Assembly (NCBI RefSeq): GCF_001294535.1
Contig: NZ_LGIC01000065.1
Location: forward strand, 248,001 to 312,000
Origin: Cypionkella psychrotolerans
GTDB taxonomy: Bacteria > Pseudomonadota > Alphaproteobacteria > Rhodobacterales > Rhodobacteraceae
Length of the DNA stretch: 64,000 nt
Direction: 5' to 3'
Part shown: piece after piece, positions 17,925-25,919 of the stretch
Position numbering within the stretch: position 1 is the first letter of the stretch
Layout: the number at the start of each line of letters is the position of its first letter
Program-made: the position numbers and the translations under genes
The notes under the pieces: model-generated
The model's database searches: none
What the model was told of the DNA's origin: nothing
The model's input: the letters and a program-made list of their open reading frames with translations, nothing else

Positions 17925-18374
17925 ATGAAACTTGCAATCGCTGGCGACAGTGCAGGCGAAGGCCTTGCCAAAATCCTCGCCGACCATCTGAAAGCCACGC
18001 ATGAGGTGTCCGAGATTTCGCGCACCGAGGCAGGGCCGGATGCCTTCTATGCCAACCTGTCCGAGCGGGTGGCGAATGAAGTGCTGGCTGGCAAATACGA
18101 CCGCGCCATTCTGGTCTGCGGCACCGGCATTGGCGTCTGCATTTCCGCCAACAAAGTGCCGGGCATCCGCGCGGCCTTGACGCATGACACCTATTCCGCC
18201 GAGCGCGCGGCCCTGTCGAACAACGCGCAAATCATCACCATGGGCGCGCGGGTGATCGGATCGGAACTGGCGAAGGCGATTGCCGATGCTTTCCTGAAAG
18301 AAACCTTCGATCCGCAAGGCCGCTCGGCCACGAATGTCGATGCGATCAACGCTTTGGATCAGAAATACTCCTAA
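17925..18374 (+). CDS. eryI: D-erythrulose-4-phosphate isomerase (RpiB family)
   Basis: ATG 17925 follows AAGGAGAATAGG. The product has 149 residues, the usual size of RpiB/LacAB isomerases, with the catalytic cysteine in LVCGTGIGV (C65), the loop [10 protein letters not shown] and a [13 protein letters not shown] segment. EryI converts D-erythrulose 4-phosphate to D-erythrose 4-phosphate, the last step of the erythritol pathway. Ribose-5-phosphate isomerase B is the alternative by homology; the neighbouring eryH makes EryI more likely. Tandem hairpins follow directly. Confidence 0.89.
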   Translation: MKLAIAGDSAGEGLAKILADHLKATHEVSEISRTEAGPDAFYANLSERVANEVLAGKYDRAILVCGTGIGVCISANKVPGIRAALTHDTYSAERAALSNNAQIITMGARVIGSELAKAIADAFLKETFDPQGRSATNVDAINALDQKYS

Positions 18375-18435
18375 CCTGTGGCGGCGCTTTAGCCGCAGGT
18401 TGACAAGCCCGGCTTCCTCCTCAGCTGGGCTTGTC
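18373..18435 (+). other. Two tandem hairpins between eryI and dhaK
   Basis: AACCTGTGGC (18373-18382) pairs with GCCGCAGGTT (18392-18401) with one G-T pair. Immediately after, GACAAGCCC (18402-18410) pairs perfectly with GGGCTTGTC (18427-18435). No T-run follows, and dhaK begins 44 bases later in the same direction. A partial terminator or an RNA processing/stability element that lowers dhaKL relative to eryHI are both possible. Confidence 0.55.
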
Positions 18436-18479
18436 TCAATCCCGCAGAGCCGCCATTCTGGCGCAAACCGGAGGCGCAG

Positions 18480-19478
18480 ATGGCACCCACACAAAAACTG
18501 ATCAACGATGGCAACCGCGCGGTGGATGAGATGCTGGTGGGCGTTCTCGCCGCCCATCCCAACCATCTGACCCTCGCCGCCCCACGTGCTATTACGGCCA
18601 AACATGGCCCACGCCCCGGCAAAGTCGCGCTGGTGATCGGCGGCGGCTCGGGGCATGAGCCGACGTTTTTAGGATTTGTCGGCAAGGGCTTGGCCGATGC
18701 CGCGGCGGTCGGTAATGTCTTCGCCTCACCGCCGCCGCAGCCCGCTGTTGATGCCGCAATGGCCACCCACGGCGGGGCAGGGGTGCTGTTCATGTATGGC
18801 AACTACGCCGGTGATGTGATGAATTTCGACATGGCCAGCGAGTTGCTGGAGATGGAGGGCATCGAGGCCCGCACCGTGCTGACCACCGATGACATCGCGT
18901 CGTCACCCGACCGCTCGAAACGTCGGGGCGTCGCCGGAAACGTCTTTATCTTCAAATGCGCCGGGGCTGCCGCCGATCTAATGCTGCCCTTGGATCAGGT
19001 GGAACGCATCGCCCGCCACGCCAACGCCCGCACCTATACGATGGGCGTGGCCCTCAGCGCCTGCTCGCTGCCACAAACCCGCCGTCTGAATTTCGAGCTG
19101 CCAGAGGGTGAGATGGAAATCGGCATGGGCATCCACGGCGAACCCGGTATCCGGCGCGGGCCTCTGAAGCCAGCCAATGAGGTCGCAGATGAGATTATGG
19201 ACGCGATCCTCACTGAGATGGCCGTACCTGCGGGCGCGAAAGTTGCGGTTCTGGTCAATTCGCTCGGCTCCACCCCGCTGATGGAGCTCTACATCCTCTA
19301 TGCCCGCGTCGCCGAACGCCTTAGCCTCGCCAAACTCAGCGTCCACACCGCCCTTGTCGGCCCCTATTGCACCTCGATGGAAATGGCCGGAGCGTCGATC
19401 ACGCTCATGCACCTTGACGATGAACTGACCGAAATGCTCGACCACCCCTGCGACTGCGCCATGTTCCGGGTGGGCTAA
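18480..19478 (+). CDS. dhaK: Dihydroxyacetone kinase-type subunit DhaK (candidate erythrulose kinase)
   Basis: The protein has 332 residues with GGGSGHEPT (54-62), the covalent substrate-binding histidine in GMGIHGEPG (H219) and NSLGSTP. In this family the His forms a hemiaminal with the substrate carbonyl, and DhaL supplies the phosphate from ATP or from DhaM. Here only DhaL follows and no PTS-type DhaM is present, as in ATP-dependent two-protein kinases. In mycobacterial threitol/erythritol pathways DhaK-like kinases phosphorylate D- or L-erythrulose, so erythrulose is a good candidate besides dihydroxyacetone. Confidence 0.85.
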   Translation: MAPTQKLINDGNRAVDEMLVGVLAAHPNHLTLAAPRAITAKHGPRPGKVALVIGGGSGHEPTFLGFVGKGLADAAAVGNVFASPPPQPAVDAAMATHGGAGVLFMYGNYAGDVMNFDMASELLEMEGIEARTVLTTDDIASSPDRSKRRGVAGNVFIFKCAGAAADLMLPLDQVERIARHANARTYTMGVALSACSLPQTRRLNFELPEGEMEIGMGIHGEPGIRRGPLKPANEVADEIMDAILTEMAVPAGAKVAVLVNSLGSTPLMELYILYARVAERLSLAKLSVHTALVGPYCTSMEMAGASITLMHLDDELTEMLDHPCDCAMFRVG

Positions 19479-19481
19479 GTG

Positions 19482-20081
19482 ATGGATTTCACAACCGAAA
19501 CCTGCACCGCACTGTTCCAAGCCCTTGCCGCCCGCATGACTGCCGAGCGTGACGCCCTCTGCGCGCTTGACGGTCTGATCGGAGATGCCGATCACGGTAT
19601 CGCGATGGAGCAGGGGATGCAGGCTGCAGCCGCAGCCGTCCCCGACTTGTCCACCCTACAAGACCAATTCAACGCCGCAGCCAAAGCCTTCCTGAACGCC
19701 GTCGGTGCCTCCTCTGGCCCGCTCTACGCCACCGCTTTGATGCGCGCCGCCAAAACCGCTGGCCCCCGCGCCGCCATGCCCGCCGCGGAAACCCCCAGCC
19801 TGATCGCCGCCATGGCCGAAGGCATCGCCCACCGCGGGAAAGCTGAACCCGGTCAAAAGACCATGATCGACGCCTGGCACCCTGCCGCCGAAGCCGCCAA
19901 ATCTGGTGCAACTTGGCCCGAAATCGTGGCTGCTGCCCAAGCCGGAGCAGACGCCACAGCGCAAATGCAAGCCACTCTGGGCCGCGCCGCCCGGCTTGGC
20001 GCACGTAGCTTGGGCCACAAAGATCCCGGAGCCGTCAGCGCCTGCATGATCATTGAGGAATTCGCCAAAACCCTAGGATAA
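19482..20081 (+). CDS. dhaL: Dihydroxyacetone kinase-type subunit DhaL
   Basis: The protein has 199 residues from ATG 19482 (a GTG one codon earlier is possible). The nucleotide and magnesium site is present as LIGDADHGIAM (D35, D37, H38), followed by GASSGPLYATA, GQKTMIDAWHPA and SLGHKDPGAVS, all standard DhaL motifs. It partners with the DhaK subunit encoded three bases upstream. Convergent with the GntR gene; a strong hairpin separates them. Confidence 0.86.
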   Translation: MDFTTETCTALFQALAARMTAERDALCALDGLIGDADHGIAMEQGMQAAAAAVPDLSTLQDQFNAAAKAFLNAVGASSGPLYATALMRAAKTAGPRAAMPAAETPSLIAAMAEGIAHRGKAEPGQKTMIDAWHPAAEAAKSGATWPEIVAAAQAGADATAQMQATLGRAARLGARSLGHKDPGAVSACMIIEEFAKTLG

Positions 20082-20108
20082 TTCGCTAAAACTTATCTAA
20101 AATTTTTC

Positions 20109-20168
20109 ATCTTGGCGAAAATATCCCCGCCGGAGGCATCCGGCATTGGCCAAAGCAGCCTCCGGCGG
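20109..20168. repeat. Dispersed hairpin repeat, copy 1 (also a terminator)
   Basis: The copy begins with ATCTTGGCGAAAATATCCCC. CCGCCGGAGGC (20127-20137) then pairs perfectly with GCCTCCGGCGG (20158-20168). It lies between convergent dhaL and gntR. Its left flank matches, in inverse order, the tail of the repeats at 38782 and 56183. It probably terminates both transcripts. Confidence 0.65.
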
Positions 20169-20208
20169 CAGTATTTCAAAAAGAGAAATTACGAGAGCCG
20201 CGCCCCTC

Positions 20209-20913
20209 TCAGCCGTGATGCCCAATCACATCTGCCGAGCGCGCAATATGCGCCTGCATCGCCGCCACCGCCCCCGGCGCATCATTGGCGGCGATGCGCG
20301 CGATGATCAGCGCATGTTCTTGCAAGGTCACAGCCTCTTTGCCCGACCAATGCAGCAGGGCTGAATGATAATGAAACAGCCATTTCAGCATCGCTTCGGA
20401 CACCGCCAGCATGATCGGATTGCCGGTCATCGCCGCAATCCGGGTGTGGAAGGCGACATCGGCGGCGACAAACGCCTGCGCATCGCCGAGACAGTCGCGC
20501 TGATGCGCCAGAATTGCCTGCAGATCCGCCACGTCCACAGCACTTGCCTTCTCGGCCGCCAGCCGCACCATGCCCGCCTCAAACATCCGCCGGGCTTCTT
20601 TCAGATGCGCCAAAGCCCCCGGTTCTGCCGACAGCAGCAGCTGCGCCACCGCATCGACCTGTCCCAGCACCGCACTTGCGTTCAACGGCTTGACCCGGCT
20701 GCGCTCGCCATGCGCGATGGTGATCAGGCCCATGGTGTGCATCTGCTGCAAGGCCTCGCGCACCGCAGGACGCCCCACTCCAAACCGCTCCATCAGCGCG
20801 CGTTCCGACGGCACCACAGCACCTGCGGCCAATTCGCCGGTCAGGATCATCGCCCGCAGCCGGTCAAACACCTGATCCGAAAGCTTGCGCCGGGTGATCT
20901 TTTCCGAAACCAT
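20209..20913 (-). CDS. GntR/FadR-family regulator of the apiose locus
   Basis: ATG 20913 follows a GGGGGCG ribosome site. The product of about 234 residues has an N-terminal winged helix (LSDQVFDRLRAMI, VPSERALMERFGVGRPAVREAL) and an FCD effector domain with the metal-binding pattern (DVAFHTRIAAMTGNP, EHALIIARI). It is the last gene of the leftward apsD-apnL-gntR operon. A near-identical site in the two divergent promoters at 23674 and 25871 is a likely operator, which would make it the regulator of all the apiose genes. Confidence 0.85.
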   Translation of the reverse strand: MVSEKITRRKLSDQVFDRLRAMILTGELAAGAVVPSERALMERFGVGRPAVREALQQMHTMGLITIAHGERSRVKPLNASAVLGQVDAVAQLLLSAEPGALAHLKEARRMFEAGMVRLAAEKASAVDVADLQAILAHQRDCLGDAQAFVAADVAFHTRIAAMTGNPIMLAVSEAMLKWLFHYHSALLHWSGKEAVTLQEHALIIARIAANDAPGAVAAMQAHIARSADVIGHHG

Positions 20914-20967
20914 CACGCCCCCAATCTTACCACCGCACTCCGTTCCGCTTAGGCGCAAACCCTGCAG

Positions 20968-22605
20968 TCAGGCAAGCTCCGTCCGCACAAATCTCGCCAG
21001 ATTTGTTGTCATCTCGGCCCCCGCAAACCGCAACCGCGTCGCGACATTCGGCAGCAATTCGGCCTCCACCGGTTCCCCCGCCCGCGCCGCAAGACCTGCC
21101 AGCACACGCGCGAGCGGGTAGCTGCGCCCATTCCAATCCATCACCCCGCGCGGCCCGTAAAGCGCCGCCGGAGTCCACACCTCTACCCCGGATCCGACCA
21201 GCGCCGCCGCCAATTCCATCGCATAAATCGCGCCAAACTCCGTGCGATGCCGGGGGTCATCGTCGGTCATACACACCAGCGCCAGCCTCGGATTGGGGAT
21301 TACCCGTGCGCCGTAAGGATTCTGCCGCATCGCAATCGTGCTGGGCCCCAAGCGGTAAGCCTTCCCCCCGATGATCGCGCGGGCCGAGGCGGTGATATGT
21401 GGCACTGCCTCCAGCGTCTGCATCACGCCCGCGTCGCTGGCATCATGCACGATTGGGCAAAGGCCGTGGCTGACGAAATCCAGCATCGCGACGGGGGGGC
21501 GTTTGCGGTTCAATTCGGGGAAGAAACTGACCATGCCACCGCCCAAGCTTACAGCGGGAAAGGCTTTGCGGGCGGCAAGGTAGACCTCCGCCAAGGGCGG
21601 GCAGGGCGGCCATTCTGATCCCGGCGGAGTCGATTGTCGGTCCACTGCAGGGCAGACCATGATCGAGGCGACGCGCAGCCCCGATACGGCCAAGTCATGG
21701 GCATGGTTGGAAAATTCAAAATCCAGATCGCCGTCGCAACGTGCGATCAACTCCAGATCATAGGCCGCGTCATAAACCGACTGCAAGGCGGCGAAAGCCT
21801 GCAACTCTGCCAAGCCGTGCCGGGTTGCATCGAAATGGCAGAGCAGCCGCTGCGGCTTGACGACCGCCAAATCAGCAGGGCGCCGCGCCGCCAGCACAGC
21901 CTCCTCGGCGGTGATCACAAGCGCCGTTTGCGGAAAAATCCCGCTGGCCCGAGGATCGGGCAGGGCGGTTTCCGTCACCGTGGCCGCCTGCCAATGCAGC
22001 CGCACCGCCTGATCAAACCTGGCCTCATCCGCAATCTGATACGGCCAGAGCCGCGCCAAGGGTCGCACATAGGTCTTGTAACTGGCATCGCCCCATTGCC
22101 GTTGGTCCTCCATCTCAAACGCATCGCCCTCCATCCGGCACGCAATCTGCCAGCCGCCCAGCCAATGCGTTAGCACGCGCAGGTCTTGAAACGGCTGCCA
22201 CGGTGCGATCAGCAAGGGAAACTGCGCATGGCGGCGCGTTCCATCGCAGTGCTCCACCAACACAGGCGCACCCGCCACCCCGGTGATCGGATGCAGCACG
22301 GTAAAGCCCGCGCGATTGGTCTCAAAATCGCCATCTGCTTGCGCATGGGCGGTAAAATTCAGCCCCTCGGCAAAGTCGATCACCACAGCCACCACCAGAG
22401 CGGCACCTTGGCTTTCAAACCGCGCGCGGTAGCAAATCCGTGTCCGTTCAATCACTTCCTCGCTGATCTGCGGCACCAAGGTGCCCCAATCGCGGTCCCT
22501 AACCAGATAGGCGATGCCCCGGATCACTTCGACCCCGCCCAAGCAGACCCGCCGCAGCGCGCCGTCCTCGTAGTCGAAACTCAGCGCGCCATGGGTGATC
22601 TTCAT
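20968..22605 (-). CDS. apnL: D-apionate lactonase
   Basis: The protein has 545 residues with no common catalytic motif that I can name. I recognise it as the large lactonase family of D-apiose clusters (ApnL), which opens D-apionolactone to D-apionate. Support: it overlaps the Gfo/Idh apiose dehydrogenase gene (22602-22605, ATGA), and the RuBisCO-like protein, oxidoisomerase and DUF1537 kinase genes of the known pathway are next to it. No signal peptide, so cytoplasmic. The recognition is mainly from context and family memory, not from active-site residues. Confidence 0.78.
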   Translation of the reverse strand: MKITHGALSFDYEDGALRRVCLGGVEVIRGIAYLVRDRDWGTLVPQISEEVIERTRICYRARFESQGAALVVAVVIDFAEGLNFTAHAQADGDFETNRAGFTVLHPITGVAGAPVLVEHCDGTRRHAQFPLLIAPWQPFQDLRVLTHWLGGWQIACRMEGDAFEMEDQRQWGDASYKTYVRPLARLWPYQIADEARFDQAVRLHWQAATVTETALPDPRASGIFPQTALVITAEEAVLAARRPADLAVVKPQRLLCHFDATRHGLAELQAFAALQSVYDAAYDLELIARCDGDLDFEFSNHAHDLAVSGLRVASIMVCPAVDRQSTPPGSEWPPCPPLAEVYLAARKAFPAVSLGGGMVSFFPELNRKRPPVAMLDFVSHGLCPIVHDASDAGVMQTLEAVPHITASARAIIGGKAYRLGPSTIAMRQNPYGARVIPNPRLALVCMTDDDPRHRTEFGAIYAMELAAALVGSGVEVWTPAALYGPRGVMDWNGRSYPLARVLAGLAARAGEPVEAELLPNVATRLRFAGAEMTTNLARFVRTELA

Positions 22606-23621
22606 AGCTCTGCCAACTCCACCATCCGGCCTTCTGCCGCAGAAAGATAGGCGGCCTCCACCAGCGCCAAAGTCTGCAAATTATCCGCACCCGAGGTTTC
22701 CGGCTGAGTGCCCGCCGCGATACAGTCCAGAAAATGCCGCTGGATGATCAGCACGCTTTCCTGAATATTGTGCCAAGGTCGGCTCGCCCAAGCCAACACG
22801 GGTGGTGACAGATCCTCCACCCGATCCGCCATCACCAACCGATAGCCCGCCTCCAGCCGCAAGCTGCCCTTGGTGCCGTCAATGTCTATCAAACTTTCCG
22901 GGAAAGTCTCCGGGCGGCGCTGAGTGGCATAGGAACAATCGACCACGCTCGTCGCGCCCGAGCCATGCGTCAGCAGCATCGTCGCCACATCCTCGCCCTT
23001 GATGCCTGGGTTTATCCGCTTGGTCGTCGCCGCCATCCGCACCACGTCGCCAAACAAAGCCCGCGCAATATCAAGGGTGTGGATGCCCAGATCCTCAATG
23101 ATAAACCGCTTGCCCTCGGCGAGATAGGGCTGGCCCGCGAACACATCAAAGCCAGACCGGAAACTGACCCGGCCAAAGAACACCTCGCCCAGTTCGCCCG
23201 ACCGCACGATCTCAATCACCCGCCGCACCGCCGATTGCCAGCGGAAATTCTCATGCACCATCAGAGTCTTACCTGCAGCCTCCACCGACGCCACCATCGC
23301 CCGGGCATCCGCAAGGTTCGCGGCAAACGGCTTTTGGCAGATCACATGCACCCCGGCCCCCGCCGCCATCTCGACCAAGGGCCGATGCGAAGCAACCGTG
23401 GTCGCAATATCGACGAAATCCAGCCGCTCGGCGGCAAACATTTCGCCTGCATCGGTATAGGTCCGCGCAATGCCAAACCGCGCGGCGGTCTCCGCCAGCC
23501 GCACCGCATCGCGGTCGCACAAAGCCACAATCCGCGCGCCCGGCAGATCGGCCCAAGCATGTAGCTGATTTTGTGCGAAAAATCCGCAGCCGATCACGGC
23601 ACCGATCAGGGGTTGTGGCAA
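22602..23621 (-). CDS. apsD: D-apiose dehydrogenase (Gfo/Idh family)
   Basis: TTG 23621 is chosen because GGAAGGAG lies seven bases upstream and the protein then starts just before the Rossmann motif (IGAVIGCGFFAQN); ATGs at 23642 and 23657 are alternatives. The product has about 339 residues with the family signature EKP-like CQKPFAANL (catalytic Lys) and a C-terminal alpha/beta domain (IIEDLGIHTLDIARALFGD). It would oxidise D-apiose to D-apionolactone with NAD. First gene of the leftward operon; the RuBisCO-like gene starts 100 bases away in the opposite direction. Confidence 0.82.
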   Translation of the reverse strand: MPQPLIGAVIGCGFFAQNQLHAWADLPGARIVALCDRDAVRLAETAARFGIARTYTDAGEMFAAERLDFVDIATTVASHRPLVEMAAGAGVHVICQKPFAANLADARAMVASVEAAGKTLMVHENFRWQSAVRRVIEIVRSGELGEVFFGRVSFRSGFDVFAGQPYLAEGKRFIIEDLGIHTLDIARALFGDVVRMAATTKRINPGIKGEDVATMLLTHGSGATSVVDCSYATQRRPETFPESLIDIDGTKGSLRLEAGYRLVMADRVEDLSPPVLAWASRPWHNIQESVLIIQRHFLDCIAAGTQPETSGADNLQTLALVEAAYLSAAEGRMVELAEL

Positions 23622-23673
23622 AACAAGGCTCCTTCCAAACTGCATCCAACTTGCCACGCAGGGCGCTTGAATT

Positions 23674-23691
23674 CAACAGGTATGATGAGTA
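23674..23691. promoter_or_regulatory. Candidate GntR operator, apsD/RuBisCO-like divergent promoter
   Basis: CAACAGGTATGATGAGTA lies in the 100-base gap between divergent genes. An almost identical sequence occurs at 25871-25889 in the other divergent promoter of the locus. The core GGTATGATGAG is 11 of 11 identical. Confidence 0.7.
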
Positions 23692-23721
23692 TGCAAGCTA
23701 CATGTATTCGAGAGGCAGCCG

Positions 23722-24969
23722 ATGTCCGATGATCTGATCAAAGTCACCTACCGTCTGGAAACACCGGGCGATCCGGCTGCGCTGGCGGCAAAAATCGCAT
23801 CGGATCAGTCGACCGGAACTTTCACCGACCTGCCGGGGGAAACGGCGGCGGTGAAAGCCCGCTGCGCCGCCCGTGTGCTGTCGATCACCGCTTTGCCCGA
23901 TAGCAAAACCCCGTCCTTCCCCACCGAAGGCAGCACTTTCCACCGCGCCGATGTGGTGATCGGCTACCCCTTGGAAGCTGTCGGCACCGACATCGCTGCC
24001 TTGATGACCATCACCGTCGGCGGCGTCTATGCCATGCGCGGGTTGTCTGGGGTGCGGGTGATGGATTTCGACCTGCCTGCTGCTTTTGCCCGCCACCCCG
24101 GCCCGCAATTCGGCATTGACGGCTCACGCAAACTGACCAATGTCTACAACCGTCCGATCATAGGCTCGATCATCAAACCCGCCTTGGGCCTGACGCCTTC
24201 TGAAACCGCGCTGATGGTGAAAGAGCTGTGCGAGGCCGGCGTTGACTTCATCAAAGACGACGAAAAACTGATGAGCCCCGGCTATTCGCCCTTGGCGGAC
24301 CGCATCGCCGCCGTGATGCCGGTGATTGATGCCCACGAACAGCGCACGGGCAAACGGGTGATGTATGCGTGGGGTATTTCCTCGGCTGATCCCGATCAAA
24401 TGCTGGAAAATCATGATCTTGTGGTCAAAGCTGGTGGCAACGCGGCGGTGATCAACATCAACTCGGTCGGCTACGGCGGCATGACTTTCCTGCGCAAACG
24501 CTCTGCCTTGTGCCTGCACGCCCATCGCAACGGCTGGGATATCCTGACCCGCCATCCAGGTCTGGGGATGGAATTCACCGCCTATGGCAAAATCTGGCGG
24601 CTGCTGGGAGTAGATCAGTTTCAAATCAACGGCATAGCCGCAAAATATTGGGAGCCGGACGAGAGTTTCGTACGTTCGTTCCACTCTTGCCGCACCCCGA
24701 TTTTCAGCCCTACCGACCGCCCCTTGCCGGTGGTGGGCTCCGGCCAATGGGGCGGTCAAGCCATTGAAACCTATGCCAGAACCGGGCAGACCACCGACCT
24801 GATGTATCTCGGCGGTGGCGGTATTCACGGCCATCCCGGCGGCGCGGCTTCCGGCGTCGCCGCGATCCGTCAGGCGTGGGAGGCGGCGGTGCAGGGCGTG
24901 GCCTTGGCCGATTATGCCAAAGATCACAAAGAGTTGGCGCAGGCACTTCAGAAATTCGGCCAGAAATAA
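23722..24969 (+). CDS. oiaX: RuBisCO-like protein, 3-oxo-isoapionate-4-phosphate decarboxylase or transcarboxylase
   Basis: The protein has 415 residues of RuBisCO large-subunit fold. The metal site is intact: FIKDDE at 176-181 gives the carbamylated lysine (K178) and the Asp and Glu ligands. The catalytic lysine of IKPALGL is kept (K152), but the next RuBisCO lysine is alanine (A154). The phosphate-site glycines appear as LGGGGIHGHPGG. It is therefore a RuBisCO-like protein, not a CO2-fixing enzyme. In apiose clusters such proteins are OiaX (decarboxylase giving L-erythrulose 1-phosphate) or OiaT (giving 3-phosphoglycerate and glycolate). I favour OiaX because eryH/eryI nearby can use its product; sequence alone does not decide. 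Confidence 0.8.
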   Translation: MSDDLIKVTYRLETPGDPAALAAKIASDQSTGTFTDLPGETAAVKARCAARVLSITALPDSKTPSFPTEGSTFHRADVVIGYPLEAVGTDIAALMTITVGGVYAMRGLSGVRVMDFDLPAAFARHPGPQFGIDGSRKLTNVYNRPIIGSIIKPALGLTPSETALMVKELCEAGVDFIKDDEKLMSPGYSPLADRIAAVMPVIDAHEQRTGKRVMYAWGISSADPDQMLENHDLVVKAGGNAAVININSVGYGGMTFLRKRSALCLHAHRNGWDILTRHPGLGMEFTAYGKIWRLLGVDQFQINGIAAKYWEPDESFVRSFHSCRTPIFSPTDRPLPVVGSGQWGGQAIETYARTGQTTDLMYLGGGGIHGHPGGAASGVAAIRQAWEAAVQGVALADYAKDHKELAQALQKFGQK

Positions 24970-24971
24970 AA

Positions 24972-25001
24972 AACGCCCCCAACCTTGCGGAAGGGGGCGT
25001 T
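24972..25001. terminator. Rho-independent terminator between convergent oiaX and apnO
   Basis: AACGCCCCC (24972-24980) and GGGGGCGTT (24993-25001) form a perfect 9-bp stem. The A-run to its left (24966-24973) gives a T-run for leftward transcription, so it is strongest for apnO; rightward it is followed by TCATTC only. Confidence 0.82.
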
Positions 25002-25018
25002 CATTCACCTGAAGAACC

Positions 25019-25846
25019 TCAGGTAATTCGTTGAATAGATGCAGTAATCTCGTCCCACTCAAACACTTTCTTCCAGTCATCCCGCATCAGCATCGGCTTG
25101 CCGAACTCAATGGCCTTGTTGCAGGCATCCGAGAACACCCCCGGCTGTTCGTCAAAGATCACCGCCGCGAGGATGTTCATATGCCCCAGCAGGAAATCCC
25201 GCGCCGCCGCTTGCGGCACCCCGCGCGCCACACATTCGTCCATCGCCTCACGCATCACCACCAGAAGCGAGGCCACAACGGTTTCCGACAACCCCGGCTC
25301 CAGCATCGCCATCTGCTCGACCGTCACCCGATGCGAGCGGACCACCGGCGCGAAAATCGCCTGCGCCACTGCCTCCCCCACCGCATAATGCGCCTCTGGC
25401 CCCTGCATCAGCGCGTTAACAACGCCCTGCTTTGCCGCCACCCCGCCAAAGAAATCGCGCTTGGCCTTGGGGTCGGTTTCATCGTTGAAAATCGGCGGAT
25501 GGCAGGGGTGGGTGACGAAATAAGTGATGTCCGCGCGCGGCGGCAAATGCCCGGCAAAGGGTGCGGCCGCATCCAGACAGATCACAACCGTCCCCGGCGC
25601 CACCAGCGGCACCACCATTCCAGCGACCTTGCCAATCGCGGTATCCGGCACCGCCAGTACCACCACGTCCGCGCCCAGAACCGCGACCGCAGGCGCCACA
25701 CACTCCGCACCGATAGCGTCGCGCAAACGCGCCTGACCCGCCTCGGACACCTCCACATGCGCCACCGTATAATCGGTTTTCGCCAGATTGCGCGACAGCC
25801 GCACGCCCATCTTCCCGCCCGCACCAAACAGCGCAATCTTCGTCAT
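25019..25846 (-). CDS. apnO: D-apionate oxidoisomerase
   Basis: ATG 25846 has GGAGA upstream; longer in-frame starts at 25858 and 25873 lack one. The product has 275 residues with an N-terminal Rossmann fold (IALFGAGGKMGVRLSRNL, LGADVVVLAVPDTAIGKV) and a helical C-terminal domain, resembling ketol-acid reductoisomerase-like dehydrogenases. In the D-apionate pathway ApnO converts D-apionate to 3-oxo-isoapionate with NAD. It is divergent from the DUF1537 kinase gene and convergent with the RuBisCO-like gene, as expected of one locus. Confidence 0.8.
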   Translation of the reverse strand: MTKIALFGAGGKMGVRLSRNLAKTDYTVAHVEVSEAGQARLRDAIGAECVAPAVAVLGADVVVLAVPDTAIGKVAGMVVPLVAPGTVVICLDAAAPFAGHLPPRADITYFVTHPCHPPIFNDETDPKAKRDFFGGVAAKQGVVNALMQGPEAHYAVGEAVAQAIFAPVVRSHRVTVEQMAMLEPGLSETVVASLLVVMREAMDECVARGVPQAAARDFLLGHMNILAAVIFDEQPGVFSDACNKAIEFGKPMLMRDDWKKVFEWDEITASIQRIT

Positions 25847-25870
25847 AGCTTTCTCCATTCGCCTCTTGCC

Positions 25871-25889
25871 CAACTGGTATGATGAGGTA
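25871..25889. promoter_or_regulatory. Candidate GntR operator, apnO/oiaK divergent promoter
   Basis: CAACTGGTATGATGAGGTA lies in the 73-base gap between apnO and oiaK. It shares the core GGTATGATGAG and the flanking CAAC with the site at 23674-23691. Confidence 0.7.
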
Positions 25890-25919
25890 ATATGCCGAGG
25901 TCAAGCCGAAGGAACCACA

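Noticed and set aside
23722-24969. A CO2-fixing RuBisCO large subunit
   Set aside because: The second catalytic lysine of the KPK motif is missing, there is no small subunit or phosphoribulokinase gene, and the neighbours are apionate genes.
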